Assembly: GCF_002286735.1 (NCBI RefSeq)
Contig: NZ_NRTA01000003.1
Span: 62,001 to 126,000, forward strand
Direction: 5' to 3'
DNA: 64,000 nucleotides
From: Leptolyngbya sp. BC1307
GTDB taxonomy: Bacteria > Cyanobacteriota > Cyanobacteriia > Phormidesmidales > Phormidesmidaceae
How positions within the stretch are numbered: position 1 is the stretch's first letter; every line of letters begins with the position of its first letter. The notes beneath the pieces are model-generated. The model did no database searches, was not told the origin of the DNA, and saw only the letters and a program-made list of their open reading frames with translations. Of the stretch, positions 35,779-46,416 are shown piece by piece. The translations under genes were made by a program, and so were the position numbers.

Positions 35779-36510
35779 ATGGGTCAAAGCATAAGTAAAT
35801 CGTCCCAATCCCCCTTGGGGGATGTCTTGCAAGCCAAGTCTGTGCCCTGGCTGCCCATGATTAGTGCGGTCGCCCAACGGTTTGATGCGGAGTATGCGGG
35901 TGAGTCTTTTGATCTACCCGAAGAAGTCGAAGCGATGCCGGTATTTCGTGACTGGGCAGCGGGCTCGCTGAATTCGCGCATTGCTTCACCGTTCTGGCAG
36001 ATCGCTCAGCCGAAAAAAAATCAGCACTGCTTGGACTTGGGCTGCGGGTTTAGCTTTTTGATCTACGAATGGAAGAGCTGGCAGGCGCTGTTTCACGGGC
36101 AAGATGTGAGCGAGACTGCAACTAAGACCCTGCATCAGCGCGGCCCTCAGCTGGACTCTAAGCTGTTTAAAGGGGTCAAGCAAGGCCCGGCCCATCAGCT
36201 AGACTATCCGCCTGCGAGCTTTGATCTGGTGATTGCGACGGGCTTTAGCTGCTACTACCCGCTGGACTATTGGCAGGCGGTGATGGAGGCGGTGAAGCCA
36301 CTGCTGAAACCGGGTGGCTTTTTTGTATTTGATGTGGTCGACCCAGAGCAGGCGCTAGCGGAAAACTGGGCCATTTTAGAGACTTATCTGGGCGCAGAAG
36401 TCTTTTTAGAGAGTTTGACTGACTGGCGATCGCTCATAAAAGCAACCGGAGCCAAAGTCGTCAAGCAACAAGAAGGCGAGCTGTTTCACCTCTATAAAGT
36501 GCGCTGGTAG
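35779..36510 (+). CDS. class I SAM-dependent methyltransferase
   Basis: A 243-residue Rossmann-fold methyltransferase. Motif I is CLDLGCGFSF near 79-88, the acidic residue after strand 2 lies in FHGQDVSE, and the post-motif region FDLVIATGFSCYYPLDYW and LLKPGGFFVFDVVDP is typical of the small-molecule or protein methyltransferase group. The acceptor is not identifiable. Six bp separate its stop from the cobK start, so the pair is probably co-transcribed; a link to corrinoid synthesis is only contextual. Confidence 0.85.
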   Translation: MGQSISKSSQSPLGDVLQAKSVPWLPMISAVAQRFDAEYAGESFDLPEEVEAMPVFRDWAAGSLNSRIASPFWQIAQPKKNQHCLDLGCGFSFLIYEWKSWQALFHGQDVSETATKTLHQRGPQLDSKLFKGVKQGPAHQLDYPPASFDLVIATGFSCYYPLDYWQAVMEAVKPLLKPGGFFVFDVVDPEQALAENWAILETYLGAEVFLESLTDWRSLIKATGAKVVKQQEGELFHLYKVRW

Positions 36511-36516
36511 TCGGCT

Positions 36517-37305
36517 TTGACGGCGATCACACCCCAGGTTTGGCTGATTGGCGGTACCCGCGAAAGCGCTGATCTCGCGAGACGACTCTCAGCTCAGGGC
36601 GTGCCTTACCTCGTGACGGTAACGACGCCAAGCGCCGCTGATCTATATCCAGATGCCGCTCAGATTCGGGTCGGAAAGCTCACGGCTGAAGCCATTCAGG
36701 CGTTCGTCATGCAGCAGCGGGTGCAGTGCATTTTAGATGCGTCTCATCCGTTTGCCTGTGAAATTTCTCAGCAGGCGATCGCCCTCTCACAAAAGCAGGC
36801 GATCGCCTATATACGCTACGAACGCCCGGCCCAGACAGACAGCGCCCTGCAACAAGACGGGTTGCTCACAGTCGTTGAGTCGCTAGAGTCACTAATAGCC
36901 AGCGACTTGTTGCACGACCAGCGGGTGCTTTTGACGATTGGCTACCGGCATCTAGCCAGGTTTACAGCGCTGCGCCAAACTTCAAAGCTATTTGCGCGGG
37001 TGCTGCCTTCGGTGGAGGCGGTTGCAGGGGCGATCGCCGCCGGATTTGCCTCCTCAGAAATCATTGCCCTGAGGCCACCCGTCTCTCTCGCCTTAGAAAA
37101 AGCCCTGTGGCAGCAGTGGCAGATTACCCAAGTGGTTGCCAAAGCCTCCGGCCAGCCCGGCGGCGAAACCATTAAGCAGCAGGTGGCTCAACAACTGGGC
37201 GTTGGTCTGATTTTGATCCAACGTCCGGCGATCACCTACCCCAAGCAAACCAGCACTTTGTCTATAGCTGTTAAATTTTGCTCAGAAGCGCTCAGTCTGT
37301 ACTAA
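36517..37305 (+). CDS. cobK: (cobalt-)precorrin-6A reductase
   Basis: NAD(P)H-dependent reduction of precorrin-6A in the corrin ring pathway to (pseudo)cobalamin. The 262 residues match CobK/CbiJ. Signature pieces are WLIGGTRES at the start, ILDASHPFA near 70, YIRYERP near 100 and KASGQPGG near 210. The only early start is TTG at 36517, six bp after the methyltransferase stop. No other cob/cbi gene is in the window. Confidence 0.93.
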   Translation: MTAITPQVWLIGGTRESADLARRLSAQGVPYLVTVTTPSAADLYPDAAQIRVGKLTAEAIQAFVMQQRVQCILDASHPFACEISQQAIALSQKQAIAYIRYERPAQTDSALQQDGLLTVVESLESLIASDLLHDQRVLLTIGYRHLARFTALRQTSKLFARVLPSVEAVAGAIAAGFASSEIIALRPPVSLALEKALWQQWQITQVVAKASGQPGGETIKQQVAQQLGVGLILIQRPAITYPKQTSTLSIAVKFCSEALSLY

Positions 37306-37436
37306 CCTGACGCTTAAGGGGAGCAGCTCAATCAATTCAATCAGTCAAGCAGAGTAAATGAGTGGCGATCGCCATCAGCGGTCAGCGCAGAAATCACTAA
37401 AAAAGCGACCAGTCACGCAAAAAGACCAATTTCACC

Positions 37437-37464
37437 TTGACTATGTGCCAAGAAGTGCTATCGT
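37437..37464 (+). promoter_or_regulatory. candidate promoter of the PP2C phosphatase gene
   Basis: TTGACT (37437-37442) and TATCGT (37459-37464) are spaced 16 bp apart, about 95 bp before the ATG. It is the best -35/-10 pair in the 250 bp gap after cobK. Confidence 0.5.
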
Positions 37465-37559
37465 GATGGCTACTTTTCGCACAATGCTTACTCACTGCCA
37501 AGACAATTGGCTCCGACGCAATTCTTAACAGTCGTTGCCCTTTGCCTAACTAACTCCCT

Positions 37560-39098
37560 ATGCCCTCTTCTCCTATGCAATCTAGGCCGACTCCACCATT
37601 TAATTCGTCGCCAGAAGGCAGGTCGTCAGAGAGCAGTGGTCGTACAGTTCCTAGTGATACCGCTGGGCCGACGTTGCCCAATCCACCCCGGCCCAGCCCG
37701 GCAATGCCCAGTAGCACTTCGGTATATGCGCTCAGAGAACTGGTCTCCCGACTACAGCGCGAGCAATACAAGATTCAAGATCTGCTGGGATCGCTAGGGT
37801 TCGCCCTGCGCAGTCTGAACAACCTCAGCCAGTTTTTAGAGCTGATTCCGATGATTGCCAGCCGGGTAACTGACGCCTATGGTGGGGCGCTGGTGATGTT
37901 TCAGCCGGATGGGCAGCTGCGGCTAGAGCAGGTGCACTGTGCGGGCTCTGACGACTGCCAAAACGTCCGCCTGGCACTGGAGATGGCTACCCGGCAGACG
38001 ACGGTATCGCTAAATGCAGCGAGTGAAACCGCTACCTTGACCCACGCCATGCTGTCGCTTGACCAGCAGGCAGGACGGTACTTAGGCGCAGATTTTCAGA
38101 TCTTTGGCACCGCCATCATTGTGCAAAATGTAGAGCGAGGGCGGCTGTATGTCTTCAGCAATGAGGGCGACTATACCTGGAGTGAAACCCGCCAAAAGCT
38201 AGTGCGTCTGGTGGCCGATCAAACGGCTGTCGCCATCGAAAACAACGAGCTTACTCATGAGCTGCGCCACAAAGAACGCATTGACAGAGAGCTGGAACTG
38301 GGCGCTGAAATCCAGGCGCAGCTGCTGCCCCACGAGTGCCCGACCATCGAAGGCATTGACCTGGCTGCTCGCTGCAAAACCGCCAATAAGGTTGGCGGCG
38401 ACTATTACGACTTTATCCCAACAACCTACGAGCAGCTGCGGCAGCCTAACGCCCCCGCCTCTGGGCAAAAGCCCTGGAGCTTTGCGGTCGGCGATGTAAT
38501 GGGTAAAGGCGTACCGGCAGGGCTGATGATGACCATGCTGCGCGGCATGCTGCGCGCTGAAGTGCTCAACCGCCACTCGCCCGGACAGCTATTGCAGCAC
38601 CTTAACTGGGTCATGCGCACCGACTTAGAAAGCTCTAATCGCTTTGTCACCCTGTTTTGCGCCCAGTATGATCCGCGCACTCAGATGTTGGCCTATGGCA
38701 ACGCCGCTCACAATCCGCCGCTGCTATGGCGGGCCGCGACCGGGCAGATAACCCGCCTCGATGCCGACGGCATGCTGCTAGGGCTAGACATGGATACTCA
38801 CTACCAGGAAAACCAGGTTCAGCTTCAGCCGGGAGATACCGTTATTTACTATACCGATGGCTTTACCGAAGCTGCCAACAGCGGCGGCAAACGGTTTGAT
38901 GAGGATAACTTAATAGAATCCTCTTGCTGGGCCTGTCGCAATCTCTCTAGCGCCGAAGAGATTTTAGATTATTTGTTCAATATGCTTCAGCGTTTTGTCG
39001 GCGCCGACCGAGAAGCCGAAGACGATACAACCCTGGTGGTGATGCGGGTGACTGCGCCCGCTGAGTTTAGGCAGCTTTCAACTGGCGTATTGTCTTGA
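37560..39098 (+). CDS. GAF-domain PP2C (RsbU/SpoIIE-type) serine phosphatase
   Basis: A 512-residue protein: a disordered Pro/Ser-rich N-terminus (1-55), a GAF-like sensory domain (about 75-215), a linker helix with the ELELGAEIQAQLLP motif that precedes RsbU-type catalytic domains (about 246-259), and a SpoIIE/PP2C domain to about 500. Metal-binding aspartates are visible in GGDYYDF, VGDVMGKG, YTDGFTEA and DDTTLV. Such enzymes dephosphorylate STAS antagonists in partner-switching systems; the STAS protein at 31.8 kb is a candidate substrate by inference only. Confidence 0.9.
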   Translation: MPSSPMQSRPTPPFNSSPEGRSSESSGRTVPSDTAGPTLPNPPRPSPAMPSSTSVYALRELVSRLQREQYKIQDLLGSLGFALRSLNNLSQFLELIPMIASRVTDAYGGALVMFQPDGQLRLEQVHCAGSDDCQNVRLALEMATRQTTVSLNAASETATLTHAMLSLDQQAGRYLGADFQIFGTAIIVQNVERGRLYVFSNEGDYTWSETRQKLVRLVADQTAVAIENNELTHELRHKERIDRELELGAEIQAQLLPHECPTIEGIDLAARCKTANKVGGDYYDFIPTTYEQLRQPNAPASGQKPWSFAVGDVMGKGVPAGLMMTMLRGMLRAEVLNRHSPGQLLQHLNWVMRTDLESSNRFVTLFCAQYDPRTQMLAYGNAAHNPPLLWRAATGQITRLDADGMLLGLDMDTHYQENQVQLQPGDTVIYYTDGFTEAANSGGKRFDEDNLIESSCWACRNLSSAEEILDYLFNMLQRFVGADREAEDDTTLVVMRVTAPAEFRQLSTGVLS

Positions 39099-39292
39099 GC
39101 TTTTCCCCAGGGGGCGGTAGATGTCTCACGCTTTAGCACCTATCTCCTACTTTCTATTCCCTTTTCTGCGCATCAGGAATATTTACCAAACAGAATTACC
39201 GCCCCAAAATCAATTCAGCTTTGTTAGTTGCTCACGCGGTTACGGGTATTTTGGGTGGGTGCCTATTAGATAGCGATCGCCGCTAAAAATCT

Positions 39293-39499
39293 ATGGAACC
39301 TTTTGAGTTTTATACTGCTCAGTTTGAGACGACTGCCGTCACGGGTACGCCTGTCATTGGCCAGCAATACTTTGATCAAGACCTCATCGGCTCTACTGGC
39401 GAGATGCTGACCGGTTTCTATCAGTCGGGGCAACTGTGGGCGCTGCTGATTGGGCTGGTGCTGGGCTACGCTTTTAAGTCGATGTCTTCCTACGGCTGA
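39293..39499 (+). CDS. small single-pass membrane protein
   Basis: A 68-residue protein with a polar N-terminal half (EPFEFYTAQFET) and one hydrophobic helix at about 44-62 (SGQLWALLIGLVLGYAF). I know no function; the size and design resemble small thylakoid or envelope proteins of cyanobacteria. It is flanked by non-coding DNA and lies before argH. The coding call rests on the start, length and clean membrane segment. Confidence 0.6.
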   Translation: MEPFEFYTAQFETTAVTGTPVIGQQYFDQDLIGSTGEMLTGFYQSGQLWALLIGLVLGYAFKSMSSYG

Positions 39500-39501
39500 G
39501 G

Positions 39502-39523
39502 CCAGTTGATATCCAGTTGATAT
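39502..39523. repeat. perfect 11-bp tandem duplication
   Basis: CCAGTTGATAT occurs twice head to tail, 3 bp after the stop codon of the small membrane protein gene. Confidence 0.9.
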
Positions 39524-39630
39524 GAAAGGGGAGCCAACAGCAGACCAGGGAACCTTGACAGAACAAAAGGAAGGCCGCTCAAACTGCTACTGTATGGTGG
39601 GCTAATACTTAAAGCCCAAGTACAGAGAAA

Positions 39631-41073
39631 GTGCAGGAGAGCGAGACAGTGGGTACCCAACCGAGCCAGTCACCTACCCCGGCAGGCGGCCAGCAAGCCT
39701 GGAGCCAGCGATTTGAATCGGCGCTGCATCCAGCGATCGCTCAGTTCAATGCCAGCATTGGCTTCGATATTGAGCTGCTAGACTGTGACCTGACTGGATC
39801 GATTGCTCACGCCCAGATGTTGGCAAAGGTCGGCATTCTCTCAGAGGATGAATGCGATCGCATTGTCGCCGGGCTAGAAACCATTCGGCAAGAATACCAG
39901 CAGGGTAAATTTAACCCGGGTATAGACGAAGAAGACGTGCATTTTGCCGTAGAGCATCGCCTGATCGAACTGGTGGGAGACGGCGGTAAAAAGCTGCACA
40001 CGGCCCGATCACGCAACGATCAGGTCGGCACCGACATGCGGCTATATCTGCGCGGCCAGATTGAGCAGATCCGCCAGCGCCTGAAAGCCTTTCAGCAGGC
40101 TCTTGTTGACATTGCTGAGCAGAACGTAGAGACGCTGATCCCCGGCTACACGCACATGCAGCGCGCGCAGCCTTTGAGCCTAGCGCATCACCTGCTGGCC
40201 TACTTTGAAATGACCCAGCGCGACTGGGAACGCTTGGGTGATGTGCTCAAACGGGTGAACCTTTCGCCATTGGGCTGCGGCGCGCTGGCGGGCACAACTT
40301 TCCCGATTGACCGGCACTATTCAGCAGAGCTGCTGGGCTTTGATGATATCTACCACAACAGCCTGGACGGAGTCAGCGACCGAGACTTTGCCATTGAATT
40401 TGCTGGGGCTGCAAGCCTGATCATGGTGCATCTTTCGCGGCTGTCTGAAGAGATTATCTTTTGGGCTTCGGAAGAGTTTCGCTTTGTGACGCTAGGGGAC
40501 ACTTGTTCGACCGGGTCGAGCATTATGCCGCAGAAGAAAAACCCAGATGTGCCAGAGCTGGTACGGGGCAAAACCGGGCGAGTCTTCGGCCACTTGCAGG
40601 GGCTGCTGGTGATGATGAAGGGTCTGCCGCTGGCCTACAACAAAGATTTGCAAGAAGACAAAGAGGCTATTTTTGATACGGTGGCAACGGTGTCAGGCTG
40701 CTTAGAAGCAATGACCATTTTGCTGCAAGAGGGCATCACCTTCCGTCCGGAGCGGCTCAATCAGGCAGTAGCTGAAGACTTCTCTAACGCGACCGACGTG
40801 GCTGATTATCTAGCGGCTAAAGGTGTGCCTTTTCGCGAAGCTTACAATTTGGTGGGCAAAGTCGTAAAAACGTCTCTGGCTGCTGGCAAGCTGCTCAAAG
40901 ATCTGAGTTTGGCAGAATGGCAGTCGCTGCATCCGGCGTTTGAGGCGGATATTTATGAGGCGATCGCCCCTGCTCAGGTTGTCTCTGCTCGCAACAGCGC
41001 AGGTGGCACCGGCTTTGAACAGGTACGCATTGCCCTAAATCGGGCTCAATCTTTGCTAAAGCCAGATGCTTAA
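39631..41073 (+). CDS. argH: argininosuccinate lyase
   Basis: Splits argininosuccinate to arginine and fumarate, the last step of arginine synthesis. The 480 residues include a short Gln/Ser/Pro-rich leader (about 1-22) before the conserved core. Signatures are [17 protein letters not shown] near 125-141, the HMQRAQP segment, and the fumarase/ASL signature [12 protein letters not shown] near 297-308. The start is a GTG (39631); a second in-frame GTG at 39649 is possible. Only 4 bp separate its stop from the convergent Uma2 gene. Confidence 0.97.
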   Translation: MQESETVGTQPSQSPTPAGGQQAWSQRFESALHPAIAQFNASIGFDIELLDCDLTGSIAHAQMLAKVGILSEDECDRIVAGLETIRQEYQQGKFNPGIDEEDVHFAVEHRLIELVGDGGKKLHTARSRNDQVGTDMRLYLRGQIEQIRQRLKAFQQALVDIAEQNVETLIPGYTHMQRAQPLSLAHHLLAYFEMTQRDWERLGDVLKRVNLSPLGCGALAGTTFPIDRHYSAELLGFDDIYHNSLDGVSDRDFAIEFAGAASLIMVHLSRLSEEIIFWASEEFRFVTLGDTCSTGSSIMPQKKNPDVPELVRGKTGRVFGHLQGLLVMMKGLPLAYNKDLQEDKEAIFDTVATVSGCLEAMTILLQEGITFRPERLNQAVAEDFSNATDVADYLAAKGVPFREAYNLVGKVVKTSLAAGKLLKDLSLAEWQSLHPAFEADIYEAIAPAQVVSARNSAGGTGFEQVRIALNRAQSLLKPDA

Positions 41074-41077
41074 TGAT

Positions 41078-41632
41078 TCAAGCTCGCCTGATAATGTCAC
41101 TAACTTCAATCAACACATCTGGAAAGGCAAGCGGAGTCAATTCACCTTCGGTATAAGAAACGCGAGAAGTATACTGTCCTGACTGAGGATCTCGAAAGAC
41201 ATTCAGTGACTGATTTTTGAGATCGACTACCCAATACTCCGCAATATTTACTTCTGCATAAACTTGGGTTTTCACCTGTAAGTCCTTCTGCAAACTAGAG
41301 TTTGAATATTCAATCAACCACAATATGTTTTCTGGATAGGGATGATGGCTAGCGTATTCAATTCCCAAAGGTACTACAACGGCAACGTCTGGCTCGGGCT
41401 CAGATTGGTTGGGTAGCGTAATCGGTTTTGCTTGACGTACCATCGCTCGGTCGCCCAGCAGCCGGATCAAGTAATTGCCTGTGGCAGTACTGAAATGAGC
41501 ATGAGGTTCGCCTTCTGGTGGCATTTCGACAATTTCTCCCCTAATCAGCTCTACCCGCTTGTCGTCTAGCAGGCCAGATGCAATCATCTGGTGGTATTCT
41601 TCCAGAGTCCATTTTGCAATTGCAACCGTCAT
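41078..41632 (-). CDS. Uma2-family (DUF820) PD-(D/E)XK protein
   Basis: A 184-residue Uma2 protein, a putative endonuclease family hugely expanded in cyanobacteria. Core residues are SEPEPDVAVV (about 101-110), LIEYSNSSLQKDL and the Lys of VKTQVYAEVNIAEYWVVDL, matching the PD-(D/E)XK fold. The biological role is unknown; many copies per genome suggest mobile or repair-related functions. It starts about 70 bp from the divergent glycosyltransferase gene. Confidence 0.92.
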   Translation of the reverse strand: MTVAIAKWTLEEYHQMIASGLLDDKRVELIRGEIVEMPPEGEPHAHFSTATGNYLIRLLGDRAMVRQAKPITLPNQSEPEPDVAVVVPLGIEYASHHPYPENILWLIEYSNSSLQKDLQVKTQVYAEVNIAEYWVVDLKNQSLNVFRDPQSGQYTSRVSYTEGELTPLAFPDVLIEVSDIIRRA

Positions 41633-41703
41633 TGTGCGGCTCCCATTGTGTTAGCCAGTAGTCCACATTGTAGCAGCGCCTTCTAGAGGTTTTTTTCATC
41701 GCT

Positions 41704-42930
41704 ATGGCCACCCTCAGTCTCTGCATGATCGTCAAAGATGAAGCGGCAAATTTGCCCAGAGCGCTAGCGAGTGTGAAAGATTTGGCTGACGAAATCGTGG
41801 TTATTGACACCGGATCACGGGACGATACGCCGACGATTGCCGCCAAGGCTGGCGCGAAAGTGGACTTCCTGACCTGGAACGACGATTTTGCTCAAGCCCG
41901 TAACGCGGCGCTAAAGCAGGCCACGCAGGACTGGGTTTTGGTATTAGATGCCGATGAAACGCTGACTCAGGCGGGTAGACAGCTAGTTGGCGCGATTAAG
42001 CAGGGTCAGTCTCTAGGACAAATTGATCCGAACGATCTGCTGCTAGTAACGCTGCTGCGCCAAGAGATTGGTGCCAATCAGTCGCCCTATAGCCAGGTAT
42101 CCCGGCTGTTTCGCAACTTGCCCGCCCTGAGCTTTTCTCGCCCCTATCACGAGAGCATTGACGACAGCGCCGAAGCGCTGATGGCCGCTGATTCGCGCTG
42201 GCAAATTGCGCAGTTTGGCGATGTGGCGATTGACCATACAGGCTATCGCGTCAGTGAAATTGCCGCCAAGCAAAAGTTCGACCGGGCGCAACGGATCATG
42301 GAGGCACACCTGAACGCACATCCGCAGGACGCCTATATGGCTAACAAGCTCGGCGCGCTCTACACCCAAAATAACGAGTGGGATAAGTCTCTGCCCATTC
42401 TGCGGACGGCGCTCAGCTCGGGCAACTTTGACCCGATGACAGAGTACGAGCTGCACTATCACCTGGGCATTACGCACCGCCATTTAGCGCCGATAGCCGG
42501 TCAGAGGGAAGCGGCAGAAGCGGCCTACCGTCAGGCGATCGCCATTCCCATCGCCGACAAGCTGAAGCTAGGCGCTTATCTCAACCTCGGGGCGCTGCTT
42601 AAACACAAAAACGATTTAGCCGGGGCACTCACTCAATATGAAGCGGCTGCCCGCATTGATCCCACTCAGCCAGTGACCTATTTCAATCTGGGCGTCGTTC
42701 ACCGGGCCAGGGGCTATTTAGAGCCTGCCCTGAGAGCTTACGAATACGTGATCGCGCTGGCTCCCGACTATGGCGCGGCCTATCAAAATCTGGCAGTCGT
42801 ACTCTTTAAGCTAGGCAGGCTCCCTGAGAGCAAGCGAGCCTTTGAGCAGGCGATCGCGCTCGCTGAGAGTACTCATCCGGCAGAGAGCGATCGGCTTCGG
42901 CAAGGGATGAAAAAGTTAGGACTCAGCTAG
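41704..42930 (+). CDS. family 2 glycosyltransferase with C-terminal TPR repeats
   Basis: A 408-residue protein. The N-terminal GT2 domain (about 1-200) has the SLCMIVKDEAANL start, VVIDTGSRDDT and the DXD-like VLDADETL near 81-88. From about 210 on it is a run of TPR helices (YMANKLGALYTQNNEWDKSL, then repeated YxxLGxxxxxxGxxxxAxxxY units). This SunS-like arrangement is common in cyanobacteria and may glycosylate proteins or lipids; the acceptor is unknown. Convergent with the ComFB gene, 40 bp apart. Confidence 0.9.
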   Translation: MATLSLCMIVKDEAANLPRALASVKDLADEIVVIDTGSRDDTPTIAAKAGAKVDFLTWNDDFAQARNAALKQATQDWVLVLDADETLTQAGRQLVGAIKQGQSLGQIDPNDLLLVTLLRQEIGANQSPYSQVSRLFRNLPALSFSRPYHESIDDSAEALMAADSRWQIAQFGDVAIDHTGYRVSEIAAKQKFDRAQRIMEAHLNAHPQDAYMANKLGALYTQNNEWDKSLPILRTALSSGNFDPMTEYELHYHLGITHRHLAPIAGQREAAEAAYRQAIAIPIADKLKLGAYLNLGALLKHKNDLAGALTQYEAAARIDPTQPVTYFNLGVVHRARGYLEPALRAYEYVIALAPDYGAAYQNLAVVLFKLGRLPESKRAFEQAIALAESTHPAESDRLRQGMKKLGLS

Positions 42931-42970
42931 ACGACAGACTGATGACTACGCCCGTCGGACTAAGATATGT

Positions 42971-43552
42971 CTATTCTGAGTCCGAGAATTTTGAGGCCGA
43001 CATGCCACGGCCTCGTAAATCGGCAAGATGCTGAGCCGATTTTTGCCAGGGCTCGCTGCCACCATGACTGGCTGGCTGCCAAAAAGCTGTGTGCTGAGTC
43101 TCTTCTCGCAGGGCTGGTCGGTCGGGATGATCGCGAGGCAACAAAATCCGCTTGCATTTGTATAAGACATCGTCCCAGGTCAACTCAGGCTGGTTGAGCA
43201 ACTGGCGAAAGGTACTCAAAATCACCTCAGATTCGCTATTTTGCTGCACTGAGAGGGGTTGAGACGCCCGAAGGGGATCGATCTGGACGGCAGCGATCCC
43301 CTGACGCACAGCGTTGCGGATTGCTTGAGTGTGGGCCTTACCTGCTTTTTCATACTGCATCTGCCAGCCCTTTTCACTCGAAGCATAGAGTGCAGGCAGC
43401 CGGTTGAGCGCATAGGTTTCGACTTCGGTCGTTTTGATATACTCGCGTAGCTTGGGAGGAAGCTTGGTCTTTTGCCGTCCGACTTCTTTAGCAACCAGCC
43501 TCTCCATGACGTTGGTGTAGGCTCTATCGGCCTGCGAGGAAGAAGTAGTCAT
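42971..43552 (-). CDS. ComFB-domain protein
   Basis: A 193-residue protein with a ComFB (late competence) domain in its N-terminal half: NVMERLVAKEV at the start, then TTEVETYALNRLPALYASSEKGW and the C-terminal helix AIRNAVRQGIAAVQIDPLR. In cyanobacteria ComFB-type domains have been reported to bind cyclic-di-nucleotides and affect motility or competence; whether this one does is not shown. The C-terminal third is less conserved. It stands alone. Confidence 0.8.
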   Translation of the reverse strand: MTTSSSQADRAYTNVMERLVAKEVGRQKTKLPPKLREYIKTTEVETYALNRLPALYASSEKGWQMQYEKAGKAHTQAIRNAVRQGIAAVQIDPLRASQPLSVQQNSESEVILSTFRQLLNQPELTWDDVLYKCKRILLPRDHPDRPALREETQHTAFWQPASHGGSEPWQKSAQHLADLRGRGMSASKFSDSE

Positions 43553-43729
43553 AAGCGATGAAAACCTGGTGGAGATGTGTGTAGCTGACAGTAAGGCGCT
43601 TGGATATCAAGCCTACAGGTATAGCTTTATAGATAGGTTGCCCAGGGGCTTTGGGTTACGTATCAGGCGCGATCGCAAAGTCAACGAAAATACACCAGGC
43701 CTATTGAAAACCCATCCGTACAATTCACG

Positions 43730-43793
43730 AAAAAGCTCCCAGATCAAAGTTTTGACCTGAGAGCAGTTAGCTAGCAATTGATTTTGATCTGGG
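43730..43793 (-). terminator. terminator-like inverted repeat downstream of clpB
   Basis: CCCAGATCAAA (43738-43748) and TTTGATCTGGG (43783-43793) are perfect 11-bp complements around a 34-nt loop. On the minus strand the stem is followed by AGC and five T (43730-43734). It starts 5 bp after the clpB stop. The long loop makes it atypical but probably functional. Confidence 0.65.
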
Positions 43794-43797
43794 TTGC

Positions 43798-46416
43798 TTA
43801 GGTGGTGACTAACTCAGCCGGTAAGCGTTTGAAGGCTAAGCGCTCATTTTCCACATCGACGAAAATGGTATCTCCCTCTGTGAATTCGTTACGCAAGATG
43901 GATTTGGCGATTTGGGTTTCGACTTCCCGCTGAATAGCTCGCTTCAGGGGGCGAGCGCCGTAGGTGGGGTCGTAGCCAACATCGGCCAAGAAGTCTAGCG
44001 CCGCATCGGAGAGCTTGAGGGCCATTTTGCGATCTTCTAGACGACGCCCTAGCCGCTTGATCTGAATTTTGACGATGTTGCGCAGCTGCGCTTTGACCAG
44101 GGCGTGGAAGATGATAATTTCATCAATCCGGTTGAGAAACTCGGGCCGGAAGCTGGATCGCAGCGCGTCGGTGACGCGCGATTGCATCGTGTCGTACTGA
44201 GTATCGTCGCCAGCAATATCGAGAATGTACTGAGAGCCGATATTGCTAGTCATGATGATGATGGTGTTGGTAAAGTCTACCGTCCGGCCCTGAGAATCGG
44301 TGATGCGGCCATCGTCTAGCACTTGCAAGAGGATGTTAAATACATCGGGGTGGGCTTTTTCAATTTCATCAAACAAAATCACCGCAAAAGGACGGCGACG
44401 CACCGACTCGGTAAGCTGACCGCCTTCGTCATAACCGACGTATCCCGGCGGGGCTCCGACTAAGCGAGAGACAGAGTGCTTCTCCATGTATTCAGACATA
44501 TCGATCCGCACCAGGGCATTTTCGGTGTCAAACAGGTAGCTCGCTAGGGCCTTGGCCAGCTCAGTTTTACCGACACCTGTCGGGCCGAGGAAGATAAAGC
44601 TCGCCATCGGTCGGTCGGGATCGGCCAGCCCAGCGCGCGATCGCTGAATTGAATCGGCGACTGCTGTCACCGCCTCGTCTTGACCAATCACCCGCCGATG
44701 CAGCTCATCTTCTAAGTTGAGCAGTTTCTCCATTTCAGAGGCCACCAGCTTATTGAGCGGGATGCCCGTCCACTTAGAGATAATCTCAGCAATATCGGAC
44801 TCGGTCACTTCTTCGCGCAGTAGTGTCTGTCCAGAGGTTTGAGTTTCGCTTAAAACGACTTCGGCTTTTGCTAACTGCTTTTGCAGCTTAGGAAGCTTGT
44901 CGTACTCAAGCTCAGAAGCTTTGGCCAAATTAACGTCGCGCTTGGCCTGCTCGATCTCAACATTGACGCGATCTATCTCTTCTTTGATGGACTGAATATT
45001 GCTGATAGTATCTTTCTCAGATTGCCACTGCGCGTTCAGTTCACCTTGATCTTCTTTCAGGTCGGCTAGCTCTTTTTCTAACCGTTCTAGCCGTTCTACT
45101 GAAGCCGCATCACTCTCTTTTTGCAGCGACAGCCGCTCCATCTCTAGCTGCAGGATTTTGCGATCTACTTCGTCTAGCTCTTCGGGCTTGGAGGTGATCT
45201 CCATTTTTAGCTTGGCAGCGGCTTCGTCTACCAGGTCAATGGCTTTGTCAGGGAGAAAGCGATCGCTAATATAGCGAGTAGACAAAGCAGCGGCGGCCAC
45301 CAGCGCACCGTCGGCAATTTTCACCCCGTGGTGAACTTCGTAGCGCTCCTTGAGCCCCCGCAAAATCGACACCGTATCGGCCACCGAAGGCTGATCGACG
45401 TACACCTGCTGGAATCGACGCTCTAGCGCAGCGTCTTTTTCGATATGTTTGCGATACTCATCAAGCGTGGTCGCCCCGATGCAGCGCAGCTCGCCCCGCG
45501 CCAGCATCGGCTTCAGCAGGTTACCCGCATCCATTGCGCCCTGGGTCGCCCCGGCACCGACAACGGTATGAATTTCGTCAATAAATAGAACGACCTGACC
45601 GCTAGAATCGGTAACTTCTTTGAGCACGGCCTTGAGCCGCTCTTCAAATTCGCCGCGATATTTGGCCCCGGCAATCAGCGCCCCCATATCGAGCGAGATC
45701 AGCGTGCGATCTTGCAGTGACTGCGGCACATCGCCGCGCACAATTCGCTGAGCCAAGCCTTCGGCGATCGCTGTCTTCCCCACCCCCGGTTCACCAATCA
45801 GCACCGGATTATTTTTAGTGCGGCGTGAGAGTATTTGAATAGTGCGGCGAATTTCATCGTCGCGGCCAATCACCGGATCTAGCCTGCCTTCACGGGCGTA
45901 GGCAGTGAGGTCACGGCCATATTTTTCTAGCGCTTCGTATTTGCCTTCGGGGTTTTGGTCGGTCACTTTTTGGTTGCCTCGTATCTGCTCGATTGCCTGC
46001 TTTAAGTCTTTTTCGCTCAGGTTAAACGCTTTAAATAAATCTCGGCCAAAACGCTTGTCTTGGGTATAGCTCAGCACCAGATGCTCAATTGAAATATAGT
46101 CATCTTCAAACGCTTTACGATAGCCTTCGGCCCGGTCTAACAGCGTATCTAGGGCACTACCTAAATAGACAGAGTCGTTACTGCCGCTGACTTTAGGCTG
46201 CTTGTTGATAAAGGCAGTCGTGCGATCGCGCAGTTCGCCGATGGGCACACCTACCTTTTGAAAAATACTGACCGCCAGACCTTCTTGCTCTAGCAGCGCC
46301 TGCATCAGGTGTTCGGGCTCTAGCTGCTGCTGAGCTGATTGCTTAACGATATCCGGGGTGCGGGCGATCGCACTCCAAGCTTTTTCTGTAAATTTGTTGG
46401 GATCGTTTGGTTGCAT
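43798..46416 (-). CDS. clpB: ATP-dependent disaggregase ClpB
   Basis: A hexameric AAA+ chaperone that, with DnaK, pulls proteins out of aggregates after heat stress. With the start at 46416 it has 872 residues, the normal length. The N-domain covers about 1-150, NBD1 has GEPGVGKT near 205, the coiled-coil middle domain spans about 410-540 (heptads such as [18 protein letters not shown]), and NBD2 has GPTGVGKT near 610. The frame stays open 85 codons upstream, across a 15-bp tandem repeat that would encode four VVYRA units, but this is non-homologous and the start [14 protein letters not shown] is family-typical. Confidence 0.97.
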   Translation of the reverse strand: MQPNDPNKFTEKAWSAIARTPDIVKQSAQQQLEPEHLMQALLEQEGLAVSIFQKVGVPIGELRDRTTAFINKQPKVSGSNDSVYLGSALDTLLDRAEGYRKAFEDDYISIEHLVLSYTQDKRFGRDLFKAFNLSEKDLKQAIEQIRGNQKVTDQNPEGKYEALEKYGRDLTAYAREGRLDPVIGRDDEIRRTIQILSRRTKNNPVLIGEPGVGKTAIAEGLAQRIVRGDVPQSLQDRTLISLDMGALIAGAKYRGEFEERLKAVLKEVTDSSGQVVLFIDEIHTVVGAGATQGAMDAGNLLKPMLARGELRCIGATTLDEYRKHIEKDAALERRFQQVYVDQPSVADTVSILRGLKERYEVHHGVKIADGALVAAAALSTRYISDRFLPDKAIDLVDEAAAKLKMEITSKPEELDEVDRKILQLEMERLSLQKESDAASVERLERLEKELADLKEDQGELNAQWQSEKDTISNIQSIKEEIDRVNVEIEQAKRDVNLAKASELEYDKLPKLQKQLAKAEVVLSETQTSGQTLLREEVTESDIAEIISKWTGIPLNKLVASEMEKLLNLEDELHRRVIGQDEAVTAVADSIQRSRAGLADPDRPMASFIFLGPTGVGKTELAKALASYLFDTENALVRIDMSEYMEKHSVSRLVGAPPGYVGYDEGGQLTESVRRRPFAVILFDEIEKAHPDVFNILLQVLDDGRITDSQGRTVDFTNTIIIMTSNIGSQYILDIAGDDTQYDTMQSRVTDALRSSFRPEFLNRIDEIIIFHALVKAQLRNIVKIQIKRLGRRLEDRKMALKLSDAALDFLADVGYDPTYGARPLKRAIQREVETQIAKSILRNEFTEGDTIFVDVENERLAFKRLPAELVTT

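Noticed and set aside
43569-43760. 63-codon plus-strand open frame between ComFB and clpB genes
   Set aside because: It runs into the clpB terminator, has no ribosome-binding site and no similarity I can recognise.
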